From the NCBI GenBank assembly GCA_964035575.1, contig OZ037912.1, forward strand, positions 496,001 to 560,000: 64,000 bases of DNA, given 5' to 3'. Shown here piece after piece: positions 51,726 to 61,373 of this stretch. The stretch comes from Rhynchopus sp. YZ270_cl-10. Its lineage: Eukaryota; Euglenozoa; Diplonemea; Diplonemida; Diplonemidae. Numbering within the stretch: position 1 is the stretch's first letter; each line of letters begins with the position of its first letter. Below the pieces are notes generated by a model. That model was given only the letters and a program-made list of their open reading frames with translations. It was not told the origin of the DNA and searched no databases. The position numbers and the translations under genes were made by a program.

Positions 51726-53555
51726 ATGCGTTGTGGGTGGCTCGAAGGTGTGCTGTCCCTTGATGGCACATTGGGGAAGAAGGAGCAGCAGAAGCGCACA
51801 CTGTTCTTCACGATCAATGTTGTAATAACGGTCATGCACAGCATGCTTACCGTCGTTTCCACAAACAATCCGCCGGTGAAGGTATTCGCGTCCATATTGA
51901 CGACTGTCGCGTCGCTGCTTTCAGTTCTGAATATCTTATGCAAGCGCACGTTGACGAACCTTTTCGTGATTGCCGTTGGTTTCGCATATCTTATTTCCAT
52001 CATGGCAGCTGACTTAAGCACAAGAACCATCGGTAGTTCCACGTGGGGTTTGTTTGTGCTGGTGGTCGACTTCCTTCTTGTGATGGAAGTGGACACACGG
52101 CATGCGGCAACTGTCGTTGTCATCTGCTGTGTGTGGGTAAGTGTCACAACAGCAGAAATGTACTTCAGGTTTGGCCTCTTCGATGTGCCTGGCCTCCTGC
52201 CCCAACACGGTGAAGGCAGCAGGTGGGAACTATACCGGGAGAGAGGCTCCTGCACGGATCTCCCTTGTTCTGATCCAGAGTCGTTGGCGTCGTTGGTGTT
52301 CGCCATTGAGGTCTTCGTGATTGACTTCGTCGCAACACGTGGCTTTGCACGCGAGGTGAGGAAGGAGCAGGCAACGATGGAGCGGACGATCAACACAGTG
52401 CAGGAGATTGCGTCGCTCCTTGCAGGGTACGACGTGGAGAGGGTGGCTGAGCTGCTTGCGGAGCATGAGGGGCGCCTGCCTGAGCAGATGACGTCTGCAC
52501 TGCGGTCGTTGGAGGAGAACCTGCGTGTGTACAAAGCGTACCTCCCGAAGACGTGTCTGCCCTTTGATGGGGATATGCCTCAGGACAATGGTCAATTCCA
52601 AAAGGAAGATAGCGATATACATGAAGACGACCCGAATACAGGCTCGTTTATTAGTGAATCTGAGACAATTGAATCCTCGCGAAAGCCGGGAGTGAATGTC
52701 CAGGTGCACATGCTGTCACTATCACTGCTGTCCACGAAGGCAACGCTGCTGACACTGAACATCAAAGACTCGTTACGTCTCTTGGAGGAGGATAATTCCT
52801 GCTTCTCACAGCTCTTCACATCAGTTTTGCTGAAGACACTGCAGGCAACAGATCTGAAGCGTGGGATGGTGGATGTGTTTGTGGGTGACAGGATCCACTG
52901 CTCGTTCAACACGTCGAAGCAGTGTGTGACACACGCCACCTCAGCACTGCACACTGCAACGATGTTGATGCAGGGAGGTGACGAAGTGAGGACCCACGTA
53001 AACATGGGTGTTGCAACAGGGAAGGTGCTGCGTGGTGACATGGGCTGCCACGTGATGCGTCGCTTCAGCATGGTGGGTGCTCTTGTGCGTGATGTGCTCG
53101 CGATAGAACGTGCAGGACGTGCACTGGGGTGTGATGTGCTGTGCAACCGTCTGTGCTTCAGCGATGCTGAGTGCGAACACAACCTGCGTCTGATTCCGTG
53201 CAAAGTGGAACTTGCTGCGAACTGCGAAGCTGAGGTGCTTGGTGAGTTGGTTGTGCCGACAGAAGTGGCGACTGCAGCAGAAGCGGACGAATGGATGTAC
53301 CAGATTGGCGCGCAGAAGGACTGGGATAACTACAACCAAGCAGTGCGTCGATACCTGAAGGGTGAGACGTCAGCAGAGGCTGTTGCAGCAGCGGCAGTGG
53401 TTGGCAACTGTGCACTTTACCCTGTGCACGTGACAACCTCTTTGGATTGTTTACGTCTGCCTTCGTACACAACGAAGGCGAAGGACGTTGGAGGTGAACC
53501 TGCCCCCAAATTTCTATCTGGGGATACACTTATCTTAGAAGCCGTGGACGCGTAG
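51726..53555 (+). CDS. Cyclase-family membrane protein with degenerate cyclase domain, paralog 1 (609 aa)
   Basis: Six predicted membrane segments (about 25-44, 53-72, 78-97, 106-122, 126-145, 187-205) are followed by a helical linker (215-280; EIASLLAGYDVERVAELLAEHEG, LPEQMTSALRSLEENL, YKAYLP), then an acidic spacer and a class III cyclase-homology domain (about 330-530). In that domain the first metal Asp is replaced (LTLNIKDS where FTDI is usual), the GD of the second metal site is kept (VFVGDRI), and the transition-state Asn is Arg (GALVRDVLAIER). It is therefore probably inactive as a monomer, a pseudocyclase that could pair with an active partner. One of four paralogs on the same strand. 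Confidence 0.85.
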   Translation: MRCGWLEGVLSLDGTLGKKEQQKRTLFFTINVVITVMHSMLTVVSTNNPPVKVFASILTTVASLLSVLNILCKRTLTNLFVIAVGFAYLISIMAADLSTRTIGSSTWGLFVLVVDFLLVMEVDTRHAATVVVICCVWVSVTTAEMYFRFGLFDVPGLLPQHGEGSRWELYRERGSCTDLPCSDPESLASLVFAIEVFVIDFVATRGFAREVRKEQATMERTINTVQEIASLLAGYDVERVAELLAEHEGRLPEQMTSALRSLEENLRVYKAYLPKTCLPFDGDMPQDNGQFQKEDSDIHEDDPNTGSFISESETIESSRKPGVNVQVHMLSLSLLSTKATLLTLNIKDSLRLLEEDNSCFSQLFTSVLLKTLQATDLKRGMVDVFVGDRIHCSFNTSKQCVTHATSALHTATMLMQGGDEVRTHVNMGVATGKVLRGDMGCHVMRRFSMVGALVRDVLAIERAGRALGCDVLCNRLCFSDAECEHNLRLIPCKVELAANCEAEVLGELVVPTEVATAAEADEWMYQIGAQKDWDNYNQAVRRYLKGETSAEAVAAAAVVGNCALYPVHVTTSLDCLRLPSYTTKAKDVGGEPAPKFLSGDTLILEAVDA

Positions 53556-53635
53556 TCTTTGGCTCTGTGTCACCGAGATTGCATCAGCGTATCGCTTGCA
53601 GTCTTGCATTCTTTAATATTTTTTCTTTCCAATTT

Positions 53636-53740
53636 TTATTAGGTCAGGGTAGCACAAGTAAAAATCGTGTTTAGTGTCACACCGCTCCCCCGAAATCTGT
53701 TTACACGCAAACAAACTACTTTTACTTGTGCTCACTAATA
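53636..53740. repeat. Inverted repeat between cyclase paralogs 1 and 2
   Basis: AGCACAAGTAAAA (from 53655) pairs with TTTTACTTGTGCT, with outer TATTAG/CTAATA matches. The loop is about 50 bases. It could be a small MITE or a structured intergenic element; no clear target duplication. The rest of 53556-54003 holds nothing recognised. Confidence 0.55.
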
Positions 53741-54048
53741 ATCATGTGATATTCTAATACTGTTGTCTTTTTTTTTTTGTGCGATCTGGGGTGGGGAAGT
53801 GTTCAACAAGTTATCCTCTCCCTTATCCCCTCATTTTTAGAATCTATACGAAAATTTAGATGCTCCACGCTTGGCTGCTCTAAAGGGATACATGCATGTG
53901 TTCAATGTGCACAGAAGCCACATTCAGCTAGCAAGCTTTCGTTCTTGACAACGCTCAAAAAAGGGGTACCTGTCTGCCGTCTGACTCGTATTCCTAACAC
54001 TCCACCTATACAACCCCAACACATCACTCAGACATTCTGCATTGCACC

Positions 54049-55797
54049 ATGCGTTGTGGGTGGCTCGAAGGTGTGCTGTCCCTTGATGGCACGTTGGGGA
54101 AGAGGGATCAACACAAGCGGAAGCTGTTCTTTGCTCTGAGTATCGTGGTGCTGATGATGCAGGCTATCATCTTTTTCGTGTCCCGAACGAACACACGAAC
54201 CAATCAAATCGGGTCCACGTTGGCGGTCACCATTTCGACGGTGTCGATTGCGTTTGTCCTGTGCAAGCGCAAGATGACGCATACTGTAGTGGTTATTGTT
54301 GCTTACGCATATGTCGTTACAATCGCCATAGCTGATTTAAGCTCAAGAACTGTCGGTCGTTCCACGTGGGGTTTGTTTGTGCTGGTGGTCGACTTCCTTC
54401 TTGTGATGGAAGTGGACACACGGCATGCGGCAACTGTCGTTGTCATCTGCTGTGTGTGGGTAACGATTGCAAATACAGAGGAATACTTCAGGTTTGGCCT
54501 CTTCGATGTGCCTGGCCTCCTGCCCCACCACGGTGAAGGCAGCAGGCGGGAGGTTTACGAGAAGCATGGTTCCTGCGACAAGCTCCCTTGTTCTGATCCA
54601 GAGTCGTATGCGTCGTTGGTGTACGTCCTGGAGATCTTCGTGATTGACTTCATCGCAACACGTGGCTTTGCACGCGAGGTGAGGAAGGAGCAGGTAACGA
54701 TGGAGCGGACGATCAACACAGTGCAGGAGATTGCGTCGCTCCTCGCAGGGTACGACGTGGAGAGGGTGGCTGAGCTGCTTGCGGAGCATGAGGGGCAGCT
54801 GCCTGAGGAGATGACGTCTGCACTGCGGTCGTTGGAGGAGAACCTGCGTGCGTACAAGGCGTACCTCCCGCAGACGTGTCTGCCGTTTGATGGGGACATG
54901 ACTGTTGAAAGGATTCAGTTGAGGAGGGGCGAAGATACCCAGACATTCGAAGAAGAAGTGATGACTACACTCGGTTCGATTATCAGTAATGCAAGTGCAT
55001 CCTCTCGAAAGGTGCAGGTACAGACCTTAGCACTGCTGTCCACGAAAGCAACACTGCTGACACTGAACATCAAAGACACGTTGCGCCACTTGGAGAAGGA
55101 CACCACTTTCTTCTCACAGCTCTTCACATCAGTTTTGCTCAGTGCACTGCAGGCAACAGACGTGCGCCGTGGGATGGTGGATGTGTTTGTGGGTGACAGG
55201 ATCCACTGCTCGTTCAACGCGTCAAAGCAGTGTGTGACACACGCCACCTCAGCACTGCACACTGCAGCGATGTTGATGCAGGGAAGTGACGAAGTGAAGA
55301 CACACGTGAACATGGGTGTTGCAACAGGGAAGGTGCTGCGTGGTGACATGGGCTGCCACGTGATGCGTCGCTTCAGCATGGTGGGTGCTCTTGTGCGTGA
55401 CGTGCTCGCGATAGAACGTGCAGGACGTGCACTGGGGTGTGATGTGCTGTGCAACCGTCTGTGCTTCAGCGATGCTGAGTGCGAACACAACCTGCGTCTG
55501 ATTCCGTGCAAAGTGGAACTTGCTGCGAACTGCGAAGCTGAGGTGCTTGGTGAGCTGGTTGTGCCGACAGTAGTGTCCACTGTACCTGTGGACGAATGGA
55601 TGTACCTGATTGGCGGGAAGAAGGACTGGGATAACTACAACCAAGCAGTGCGTCGATACCTGAAGGGTGAGACGTCAGCAGAGGCTGTTTCAGCAGCAGC
55701 AGTGGTTGGCAACTGTGCACTGCACCCTGTGCACGTGACAGCGTCTTTGGATTGTTTATGTCTGCCTTCGTACACAACGAAGGTGAGGGCCGTTTGA
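54049..55797 (+). CDS. Cyclase-family membrane protein with degenerate cyclase domain, paralog 2 (582 aa)
   Basis: Same layout as paralog 1. Membrane segments 1-3 (about residues 23-97) are strongly diverged from paralog 1. By contrast, residues about 105-165, the linker, and most of the C-terminal domain from DVRRGMVDVFVGDR onward are nearly identical even in third codon positions, a mosaic pattern typical of gene conversion. The cyclase domain has the same substitutions (LTLNIKDT, ALVRDVLAIER). A short variable acidic spacer (302-322) replaces that of paralog 1. The conserved leader ACAACCCCAACACATCACTC precedes the ATG. Possible role: membrane sensor or regulatory subunit. Confidence 0.85.
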   Translation: MRCGWLEGVLSLDGTLGKRDQHKRKLFFALSIVVLMMQAIIFFVSRTNTRTNQIGSTLAVTISTVSIAFVLCKRKMTHTVVVIVAYAYVVTIAIADLSSRTVGRSTWGLFVLVVDFLLVMEVDTRHAATVVVICCVWVTIANTEEYFRFGLFDVPGLLPHHGEGSRREVYEKHGSCDKLPCSDPESYASLVYVLEIFVIDFIATRGFAREVRKEQVTMERTINTVQEIASLLAGYDVERVAELLAEHEGQLPEEMTSALRSLEENLRAYKAYLPQTCLPFDGDMTVERIQLRRGEDTQTFEEEVMTTLGSIISNASASSRKVQVQTLALLSTKATLLTLNIKDTLRHLEKDTTFFSQLFTSVLLSALQATDVRRGMVDVFVGDRIHCSFNASKQCVTHATSALHTAAMLMQGSDEVKTHVNMGVATGKVLRGDMGCHVMRRFSMVGALVRDVLAIERAGRALGCDVLCNRLCFSDAECEHNLRLIPCKVELAANCEAEVLGELVVPTVVSTVPVDEWMYLIGGKKDWDNYNQAVRRYLKGETSAEAVSAAAVVGNCALHPVHVTASLDCLCLPSYTTKVRAV

Positions 55798-56345
55798 TTG
55801 TTGGTGCAGACCTGCCCGCAAATTTCCATTTGGGGTACACACCAACGTGCAGTGTCGTTTTTCAATGACCCCCCCAAAAAAAATTTCTCGGGAAAACGCC
55901 CCACATACCCCCTCCTCGCTCAAAAGGGCACGACGTATGCTATGGTATTGTGCAGAAGGGGAGAAGAGAAAGGACAAGGAGAAGGAACAGGGGCCCTTTT
56001 TGTTTTTCGTTTTTTTTTTTCACCCTAAAACACTGAATCGTGTTCATTCGTTCACATCCCACCCAAAACAAAACCCCAAAGACCTGACTGCCTGAAACGA
56101 ACAAAAAATGGTAGGGGTCAAAAAGTTCCTGATAGAACCGTGGTTGAACCACGGGAGTACCCTAAGTGCTGACCGCACGTAGTAAAGAAGAGCTTTGCAG
56201 AGCGACAAACAAACCATTTCCCCCCTCTTTTTGCTTTCTTCTTTTACCATCAGTACATTTCTACCTCCCCCACCTTTGGAGAACTGCCTCAGCTCTTCAC
56301 ATCACCCCCTTCCACTCCACCACCCTCTCCAAGGTGTACCTCGCT
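55798..56345. other. Interval before the protease gene
   Basis: No gene recognised. A 15-base inverted pair, GAACCGTGGTTGAACCACGGG, is at about 56140-56155. From 56218 the strand is pyrimidine-rich and probably supplies the 5' acceptor of the protease. Confidence 0.4.
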
Positions 56346-58697
56346 ATGCACGGTCCACACAGCTTTGCGGCATGCTGCGTGAGCATCGCACTGAAGTGCG
56401 TGGTGCTTGCCGGGTGTGTGGAAGGGCTGCGCTACGCTGTACCCTACGTAGAGTCCGGGAACCTCTCTGGTACCCCTGCAGGGTGGCGTGCACGCTACGA
56501 TCTACACGGCTCCGGAGAACTGGTCGGTGTCCTTGACACTGGTCTCGACTATTTCCACGCAGCCTTTCACGACGACAGCCCGCTCTATCATAACACCAGA
56601 CTCCTGCAGAACCAGGCTTACCCTGGACACAGAAAGGTTGCCTCCCTTCGAAACCACTACCACGCACGGTACGTCAATGACACACGAAACAACGGACACG
56701 GAACAGCAATGTGCGGTGCTATCGCCGCAGCATACCTAGATCAGGTAGACGCACCTAACCCGGTCCCCACCTTTCCCCCTTTAGAAGGCTATCGATACAG
56801 AGGAATTGCTCCGAAGGCTAAGGTAGCATTACACAGCATTGCACACACCTATGACGGTCCGTTAGATCTGCCTATGGATATCCAAAGTGCATTGGAAGCG
56901 TTATATGCGGATGGCGCGCGGGTTTTTGTTATGGCATTCTGTGGTGGCGGGCCGAGGTATACACTAGCATTGAACAAATGGGCGTATCTCAGGCAAGATG
57001 CACTTCTGGTTGGCGCTGCGGGGAATTCTGCGGTAACAAAATGCGGTGTGAATGGGAGGGGATGCGCGGGGAACACAGTATGCCATCCTCACCTTGGGGC
57101 GAATGTGTTGACAATAGGTGCACATAGGGCACTTCCTTCTGCAAAATCGGACGCAGGCTATCCAGATACGGTGTTTGAACTCTCTTGTGGTGGGAACAAT
57201 GTTGTTACTGTCTTTGCAACCAGAGCGCAGTTTGCACCACCACCGACAAACACAACGTTAACCTACGTCATCGCAAACCACGCAGACTATGGAACCTTCT
57301 GTTCGAACGACACAAAGAAGATTGCACCCATCGCACCCCACAGCAATGTCGCATTCTTTGCTCTCCGTGGGATATGCCCCTATTCAGAAAAGGCGAAAAA
57401 CGTTGAAGCCGCATGCAAAAAGATCAACGCCAATCATTGCGTTCTATTGGTAGTAGACATCGAAGTCGTGGTGGACGGACCCATGCAGGTTGCGGAAGAG
57501 GACCGATACCAATATATTGAGAGTTATATGTTTGGCAAACAGGATTTTTTGAGGAGTGTAGGGTCAAATGGTGTGTGCACGACTGCGCGAGGTCCAATTC
57601 CTGCAGGGCCGCAGCACTTTGTGTACCCAGGGTTTCACGCTTCACATGAGGACCTCCTCGTTATGTCCGGTCGTGGGGCGTATGCAACGAACCGGAAGCC
57701 AGACCTAGTTGCGCCGGGGGAGGCGGTGTTGTTGCCTCGGGCCAACACCACAAGAGGGTTCATCGCGCATACAGGCAGCTCTGTTGCTACGGCGTTGGTT
57801 GGTGGTGCGGCTGCATTGGTCAGAGAGCTGTTGGCACGCAGCTTTACCTCGTCTGAAACGCCCCTTAACGTCCACTTCGCGTCAGGTGAAGACGACACCA
57901 TAAAAGACGTCAATCTGTTCTCTTCAGGGCACATCCCCGCAGCGCTTGTTAAAGCGCTTCTGGTGCACAGCGCTGAGCGTTTAAAAGGATTCGCGGATCT
58001 AACCGGAGCTGGCGATTACATCGCCCTGCGAGACCTAGAGGTTGTCACTGAGAACACTCCGTTTCGTGTTGAAGGTGGAAGTCTTCTGCGAGACCCGCAC
58101 CAAGGCTATGGGAGGCCCAACCTAGCAAACATTTTCAACGAGCCCAACGCGAAGGGACCGCAGCTGCTGATCGTCGAAGCGGTTGTGGTGAAGGGTGGTG
58201 CCACTGTGCGTATAGGGTTTTCTGTCGAGGTAGGCATCGTGGGGGTCACCTTTGCCTATACGTCCCCTGTTGCGAAAGGTGTCAAGCCCGGTGTGGTCGT
58301 GCAGATCCCTGGGGAGGAAAGCGTGGCGCTCGGTGTAGGTGGTGTTGTGAAGTGGAGTGGTCCTGCCGTGCCCGGGTATTGGGTAGTGGAGGTGGCCCTG
58401 CCGAGTGGAGGGAAAGGTTCGGCTGATCTGCCTGCACTCCCGGTGTACCTGGTGTTGTCACTCCCTCCTGGGGCAGTGGTGCACAATGGAAGCTTCAGCT
58501 GTGCTGCCCTGCTACCCATCCCCAATTGCGCTTCGTCTCTGTGCAATGCCACGCGTGGTGCACAGCGTGCAGCAGCCACGGTGTTGCCAGACCCCGTGCA
58601 GCAGACGCAGTGGGCAGGGTGGGTGTCGGCAGTCGTGCTCCCAGTGTGCTGTCTTGTGTGGCGCATGGGGAGGAGGGAGCGTGTGAAGGAGCTTTGA
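56346..58697 (+). CDS. Subtilisin-like (S8) serine protease, type I membrane protein (783 aa)
   Basis: The start at 56346 is chosen over 56166 because it gives an immediate signal peptide (ACCVSIALKCVVLAGC, about 9-24). The catalytic triad is Asp64 (GVLDTGLDY), His118 (NNGHGTAMCG) and Ser479 (HTGSSVATALVGG), with oxyanion Asn227 (GAAGNSA). Between His and Ser, about 280-375, lies a PA-like insert (VFALRG replaced by NVAFFALRGICPYSEKAKNVEAA...VLLVVD), as in plant and fungal subtilases. Beta-rich C-terminal domain from about 600, then a membrane helix (WVSAVVLPVCCLVW, 759-772) and a short basic tail. Probably a secretory or surface protease. It sits between cyclase paralogs 2 and 3 on the same strand. 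GSSVA for the usual GTSMA is a mild variant. Confidence 0.9.
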   Translation: MHGPHSFAACCVSIALKCVVLAGCVEGLRYAVPYVESGNLSGTPAGWRARYDLHGSGELVGVLDTGLDYFHAAFHDDSPLYHNTRLLQNQAYPGHRKVASLRNHYHARYVNDTRNNGHGTAMCGAIAAAYLDQVDAPNPVPTFPPLEGYRYRGIAPKAKVALHSIAHTYDGPLDLPMDIQSALEALYADGARVFVMAFCGGGPRYTLALNKWAYLRQDALLVGAAGNSAVTKCGVNGRGCAGNTVCHPHLGANVLTIGAHRALPSAKSDAGYPDTVFELSCGGNNVVTVFATRAQFAPPPTNTTLTYVIANHADYGTFCSNDTKKIAPIAPHSNVAFFALRGICPYSEKAKNVEAACKKINANHCVLLVVDIEVVVDGPMQVAEEDRYQYIESYMFGKQDFLRSVGSNGVCTTARGPIPAGPQHFVYPGFHASHEDLLVMSGRGAYATNRKPDLVAPGEAVLLPRANTTRGFIAHTGSSVATALVGGAAALVRELLARSFTSSETPLNVHFASGEDDTIKDVNLFSSGHIPAALVKALLVHSAERLKGFADLTGAGDYIALRDLEVVTENTPFRVEGGSLLRDPHQGYGRPNLANIFNEPNAKGPQLLIVEAVVVKGGATVRIGFSVEVGIVGVTFAYTSPVAKGVKPGVVVQIPGEESVALGVGGVVKWSGPAVPGYWVVEVALPSGGKGSADLPALPVYLVLSLPPGAVVHNGSFSCAALLPIPNCASSLCNATRGAQRAAATVLPDPVQQTQWAGWVSAVVLPVCCLVWRMGRRERVKEL

Positions 58698-58867
58698 AAA
58701 TAGGTAGATTATGTGGACGATGTGGAGTTGCTTTAGTGAAAAGAGGTGGTTTTTTTTGACATTTATTTTTATGTCCCTCTCTCCCCAACACACCACTCAG
58801 GAATCTGTAACGTATTCCTAATACACCACCTAAACAACCACATCATCCAGATATTCTGCATTGCACC

Positions 58868-60949
58868 ATGCGTTGTGGGTGGCTCGAAGGTGTGCTGTCC
58901 CTTGATGGGACATTGGACGAGAACGAGCAGTACAAACGCACCTTGTTCTTGGGTCTTCACTGTGCGACACTGATCGCGCAGACGATTGCAATGTTTGTTG
59001 CAGACGTGTCTCCTGTCATGCAAATTAGTACGTTGATGGCACTTGCAACAGCGATGTTTTCAATTCTGTGGGTTCTGTGCAGGTGCAAGGTGACGAACAC
59101 TGTAGTGGCCTATGTAGCCTACACTCATTTAGCCTCAATCATGCTCGTTGACTGGCACTCTCGTGCACGGGGTAGCTCCGTTGTGGGCATCTTCGTCTTG
59201 GTAGTGGACTTCCTTCTTGTCATGCAAGTGGACGCATACCACACCCTCCTCGTTGTGTCCATCTCCTGTGGTTGGATATGTCTAGCAGCAGTAGAGTCGT
59301 ACTTCAGGTTTGGCCTCTTCGATCTGCCCGGCCTCGCACCCCAGCACGGTCAGTATAGCAGGTGGGAGAAGTACACGGAGGAAGGTGCCTGCACAGATCT
59401 CCCTTGCCCTGACGCAAGTGCATGGGGTTTCATGATGGGATCCCTGCAGATATTCGTGGTTGACTTCATCGCAACACGTGGCTTCGCACGAGAGGTACTG
59501 AAGGAGCAGGCAACGATGCAGAAAACGATCAACACGGTGCAGGAGATTGCGTCGCTCCTTGCAGGGTACGACGTGGAGAGGGTGGCTGAGCTGCTTGCGG
59601 AGCATGAGGGGCAGCTGCCTGAGGAGATGACGTCTGCACTGCGGTCGTTGGAGGAGAACCTGCGTGCGTACCGTCCCTACCTCCCTGCTGCGCTGTTCGA
59701 GAAGGAGGATGGTGTGCAGTACACGTCTGTGGCACCACCTGGGCTTGACAGCGAGACAGCAACAATCGTGTTCACAGACATCCGTGCGTCGACATCAATC
59801 TGGGAGAGTGCACCTGACGGGATGCGTGCCGGGTTGAGCATCCACAACGCTGTGATACGCGAGGTGATGCGGATGTGTGGTGGGTACGAGGTGAAGACCA
59901 TTGGCGACGCCTTCATGTTGGCCTTTCCGACCACAGGAGACGGTGTGTCGTTTGGGTTGCGTGTGCAGGAGTGTCTTCTTGAAGCAGACTGGCCTGCGTC
60001 TCTGCTTGAGGATGCGCCAATCTGTTCTCGTCAGGGATCTCTGTGGTGTGGGCTGACTGTGCGCATTGGTGTGAACAGCGGCCCTGTGACTGTGGAGCAG
60101 AACACACTGACGGGACGGACAGACTACTTCGGACACACAGTGAACGTTGCGTCACGCCTTGAGAGCACATGCACGCCTGGTGCTGTGGCGATACCCTCTG
60201 ACCTGTGGGCAGCTGAATGTGGGTCGTGCAGTGCTGTTGTTGGTGCGACAGAAGCAGTTCACTTGAAGGGTGTGTCGGGGTGCATGTCAGTGTGCTGTGT
60301 GTGGCCTGTGTCACTTGGGGGGCGAAAGAAATCACCGCTGTGCAATAATTTTGCTTCAGACGTGAGGTCAGTGGGGAGCGAAAGCCAGAAATCCTCACAC
60401 TTAGGGACTGTTATAGGCATCGACGCGACGCAGCAGGTTTCTGGAACTATAGGCGTTGCAGAGCTTGCAGTGGGTGACGTGGGTGAGCAAATAGCGTTGC
60501 ACAATGTGAGTTCCGGGCTTGCAACCCTCACCATCATACTAGAACAGAGCGGTGGCAGCCTTGTGACGTTGCTTGGGAACTGCGTGTGTGTTGGGTGGAA
60601 TGTGTCACGTTCTGCACCTGCACACGTGGAGAATGCGATACGCTTTGCACAACGCATGTTTGTGAGATCTACAGTGAACGGTGTTGGTCTTGCAAGCGGT
60701 CGTGTGCACCACGGTGCTGTGGGTGCACGAAAGCAACGCTTCGTGACTGTGATGGGACAGATTGTGCGTCGGAGTTGGACGCTGTGCGAGGAGGCTGTGC
60801 GTGACGGACCGATGTGCCTGTACGAGTCACCTCAAGGGACAACACTGCCGTCTGCACTTGAAGACGTGCTTCTGCCTTACAAGGGTTGCTACAGAGTCGT
60901 ACAGCCGACACCAGCGGACAACAGAGAGAAGAGCACACCTTGCAACTGA
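58868..60949 (+). CDS. Adenylate cyclase, paralog 3, with active domain plus degenerate second domain (693 aa)
   Basis: Shares the first 12 residues, the six membrane segments and the linker (AEHEGQLPEEMTSALRS) with the other paralogs but continues into a canonical class III domain (about 296-480). Metal-binding residues are Asp304 (VFTDIRAST) and Asp347 (KTIGDAFM), transition-state Asn426 and Arg430 (HTVNVASRLE), and purine-selecting Lys343 and Asp419, the adenylate rather than guanylate set. It should make cAMP from ATP on the cytosolic side. A second, degenerate domain (about 500-690; GLASGRVHHGAVGARKQRF) follows, lacking the first metal motif. The only member with all catalytic residues. 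TGA stop at 60947; leader as in paralogs 1 and 2. Confidence 0.9.
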   Translation: MRCGWLEGVLSLDGTLDENEQYKRTLFLGLHCATLIAQTIAMFVADVSPVMQISTLMALATAMFSILWVLCRCKVTNTVVAYVAYTHLASIMLVDWHSRARGSSVVGIFVLVVDFLLVMQVDAYHTLLVVSISCGWICLAAVESYFRFGLFDLPGLAPQHGQYSRWEKYTEEGACTDLPCPDASAWGFMMGSLQIFVVDFIATRGFAREVLKEQATMQKTINTVQEIASLLAGYDVERVAELLAEHEGQLPEEMTSALRSLEENLRAYRPYLPAALFEKEDGVQYTSVAPPGLDSETATIVFTDIRASTSIWESAPDGMRAGLSIHNAVIREVMRMCGGYEVKTIGDAFMLAFPTTGDGVSFGLRVQECLLEADWPASLLEDAPICSRQGSLWCGLTVRIGVNSGPVTVEQNTLTGRTDYFGHTVNVASRLESTCTPGAVAIPSDLWAAECGSCSAVVGATEAVHLKGVSGCMSVCCVWPVSLGGRKKSPLCNNFASDVRSVGSESQKSSHLGTVIGIDATQQVSGTIGVAELAVGDVGEQIALHNVSSGLATLTIILEQSGGSLVTLLGNCVCVGWNVSRSAPAHVENAIRFAQRMFVRSTVNGVGLASGRVHHGAVGARKQRFVTVMGQIVRRSWTLCEEAVRDGPMCLYESPQGTTLPSALEDVLLPYKGCYRVVQPTPADNREKSTPCN

Positions 60950-61373
60950 GGTCCCAACAAAGGAATCAATTCCTTGGCTTTAGGTGAACGTCGACAACGA
61001 CATGTTTTTGTAGTCGTTGCAGAGCATTCCTTTACAGGAACGCCGTCGCTTTCAAAGCTGATGCATACGGGCCTTTTGACACTCCACCCTTAATACAAAG
61101 ACACATCGTACCATTTGTTGCTTTTCTCTTCCGTTTTGCACTTCCGTATGTAGACAGACTCTCGCTTTCCGAGGTCTCGTCATCGTCGAGACTTCACAAA
61201 GTGCAGCACGTGTACACGCCACCTTGCCCACCCCTTCCTGTACAGCGACTTTGTCCAGCAGGCACTCTGGTACACCACACGTACTTCAAGAGTTTGTATA
61301 GCTTCCTCATTTCAAGCCTTGTTGACAACACTGCCGCACATTACAGGATATTATACACAAGAGGAGCGACGCC
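60950..61373. other. Interval between cyclase paralogs 3 and 4
   Basis: More GC-balanced than other intergenic DNA but without a sustained frame. A possible acceptor ACATTACAG lies 30 bases before the next ATG. No known repeat recognised. Confidence 0.45.

Noticed and set aside
56166-56345. Upstream Met at 56166 as start of the protease
   Set aside because: It would put 60 unrelated residues before a good signal peptide that begins at 56346, and the upstream part is pyrimidine-rich leader-like DNA.
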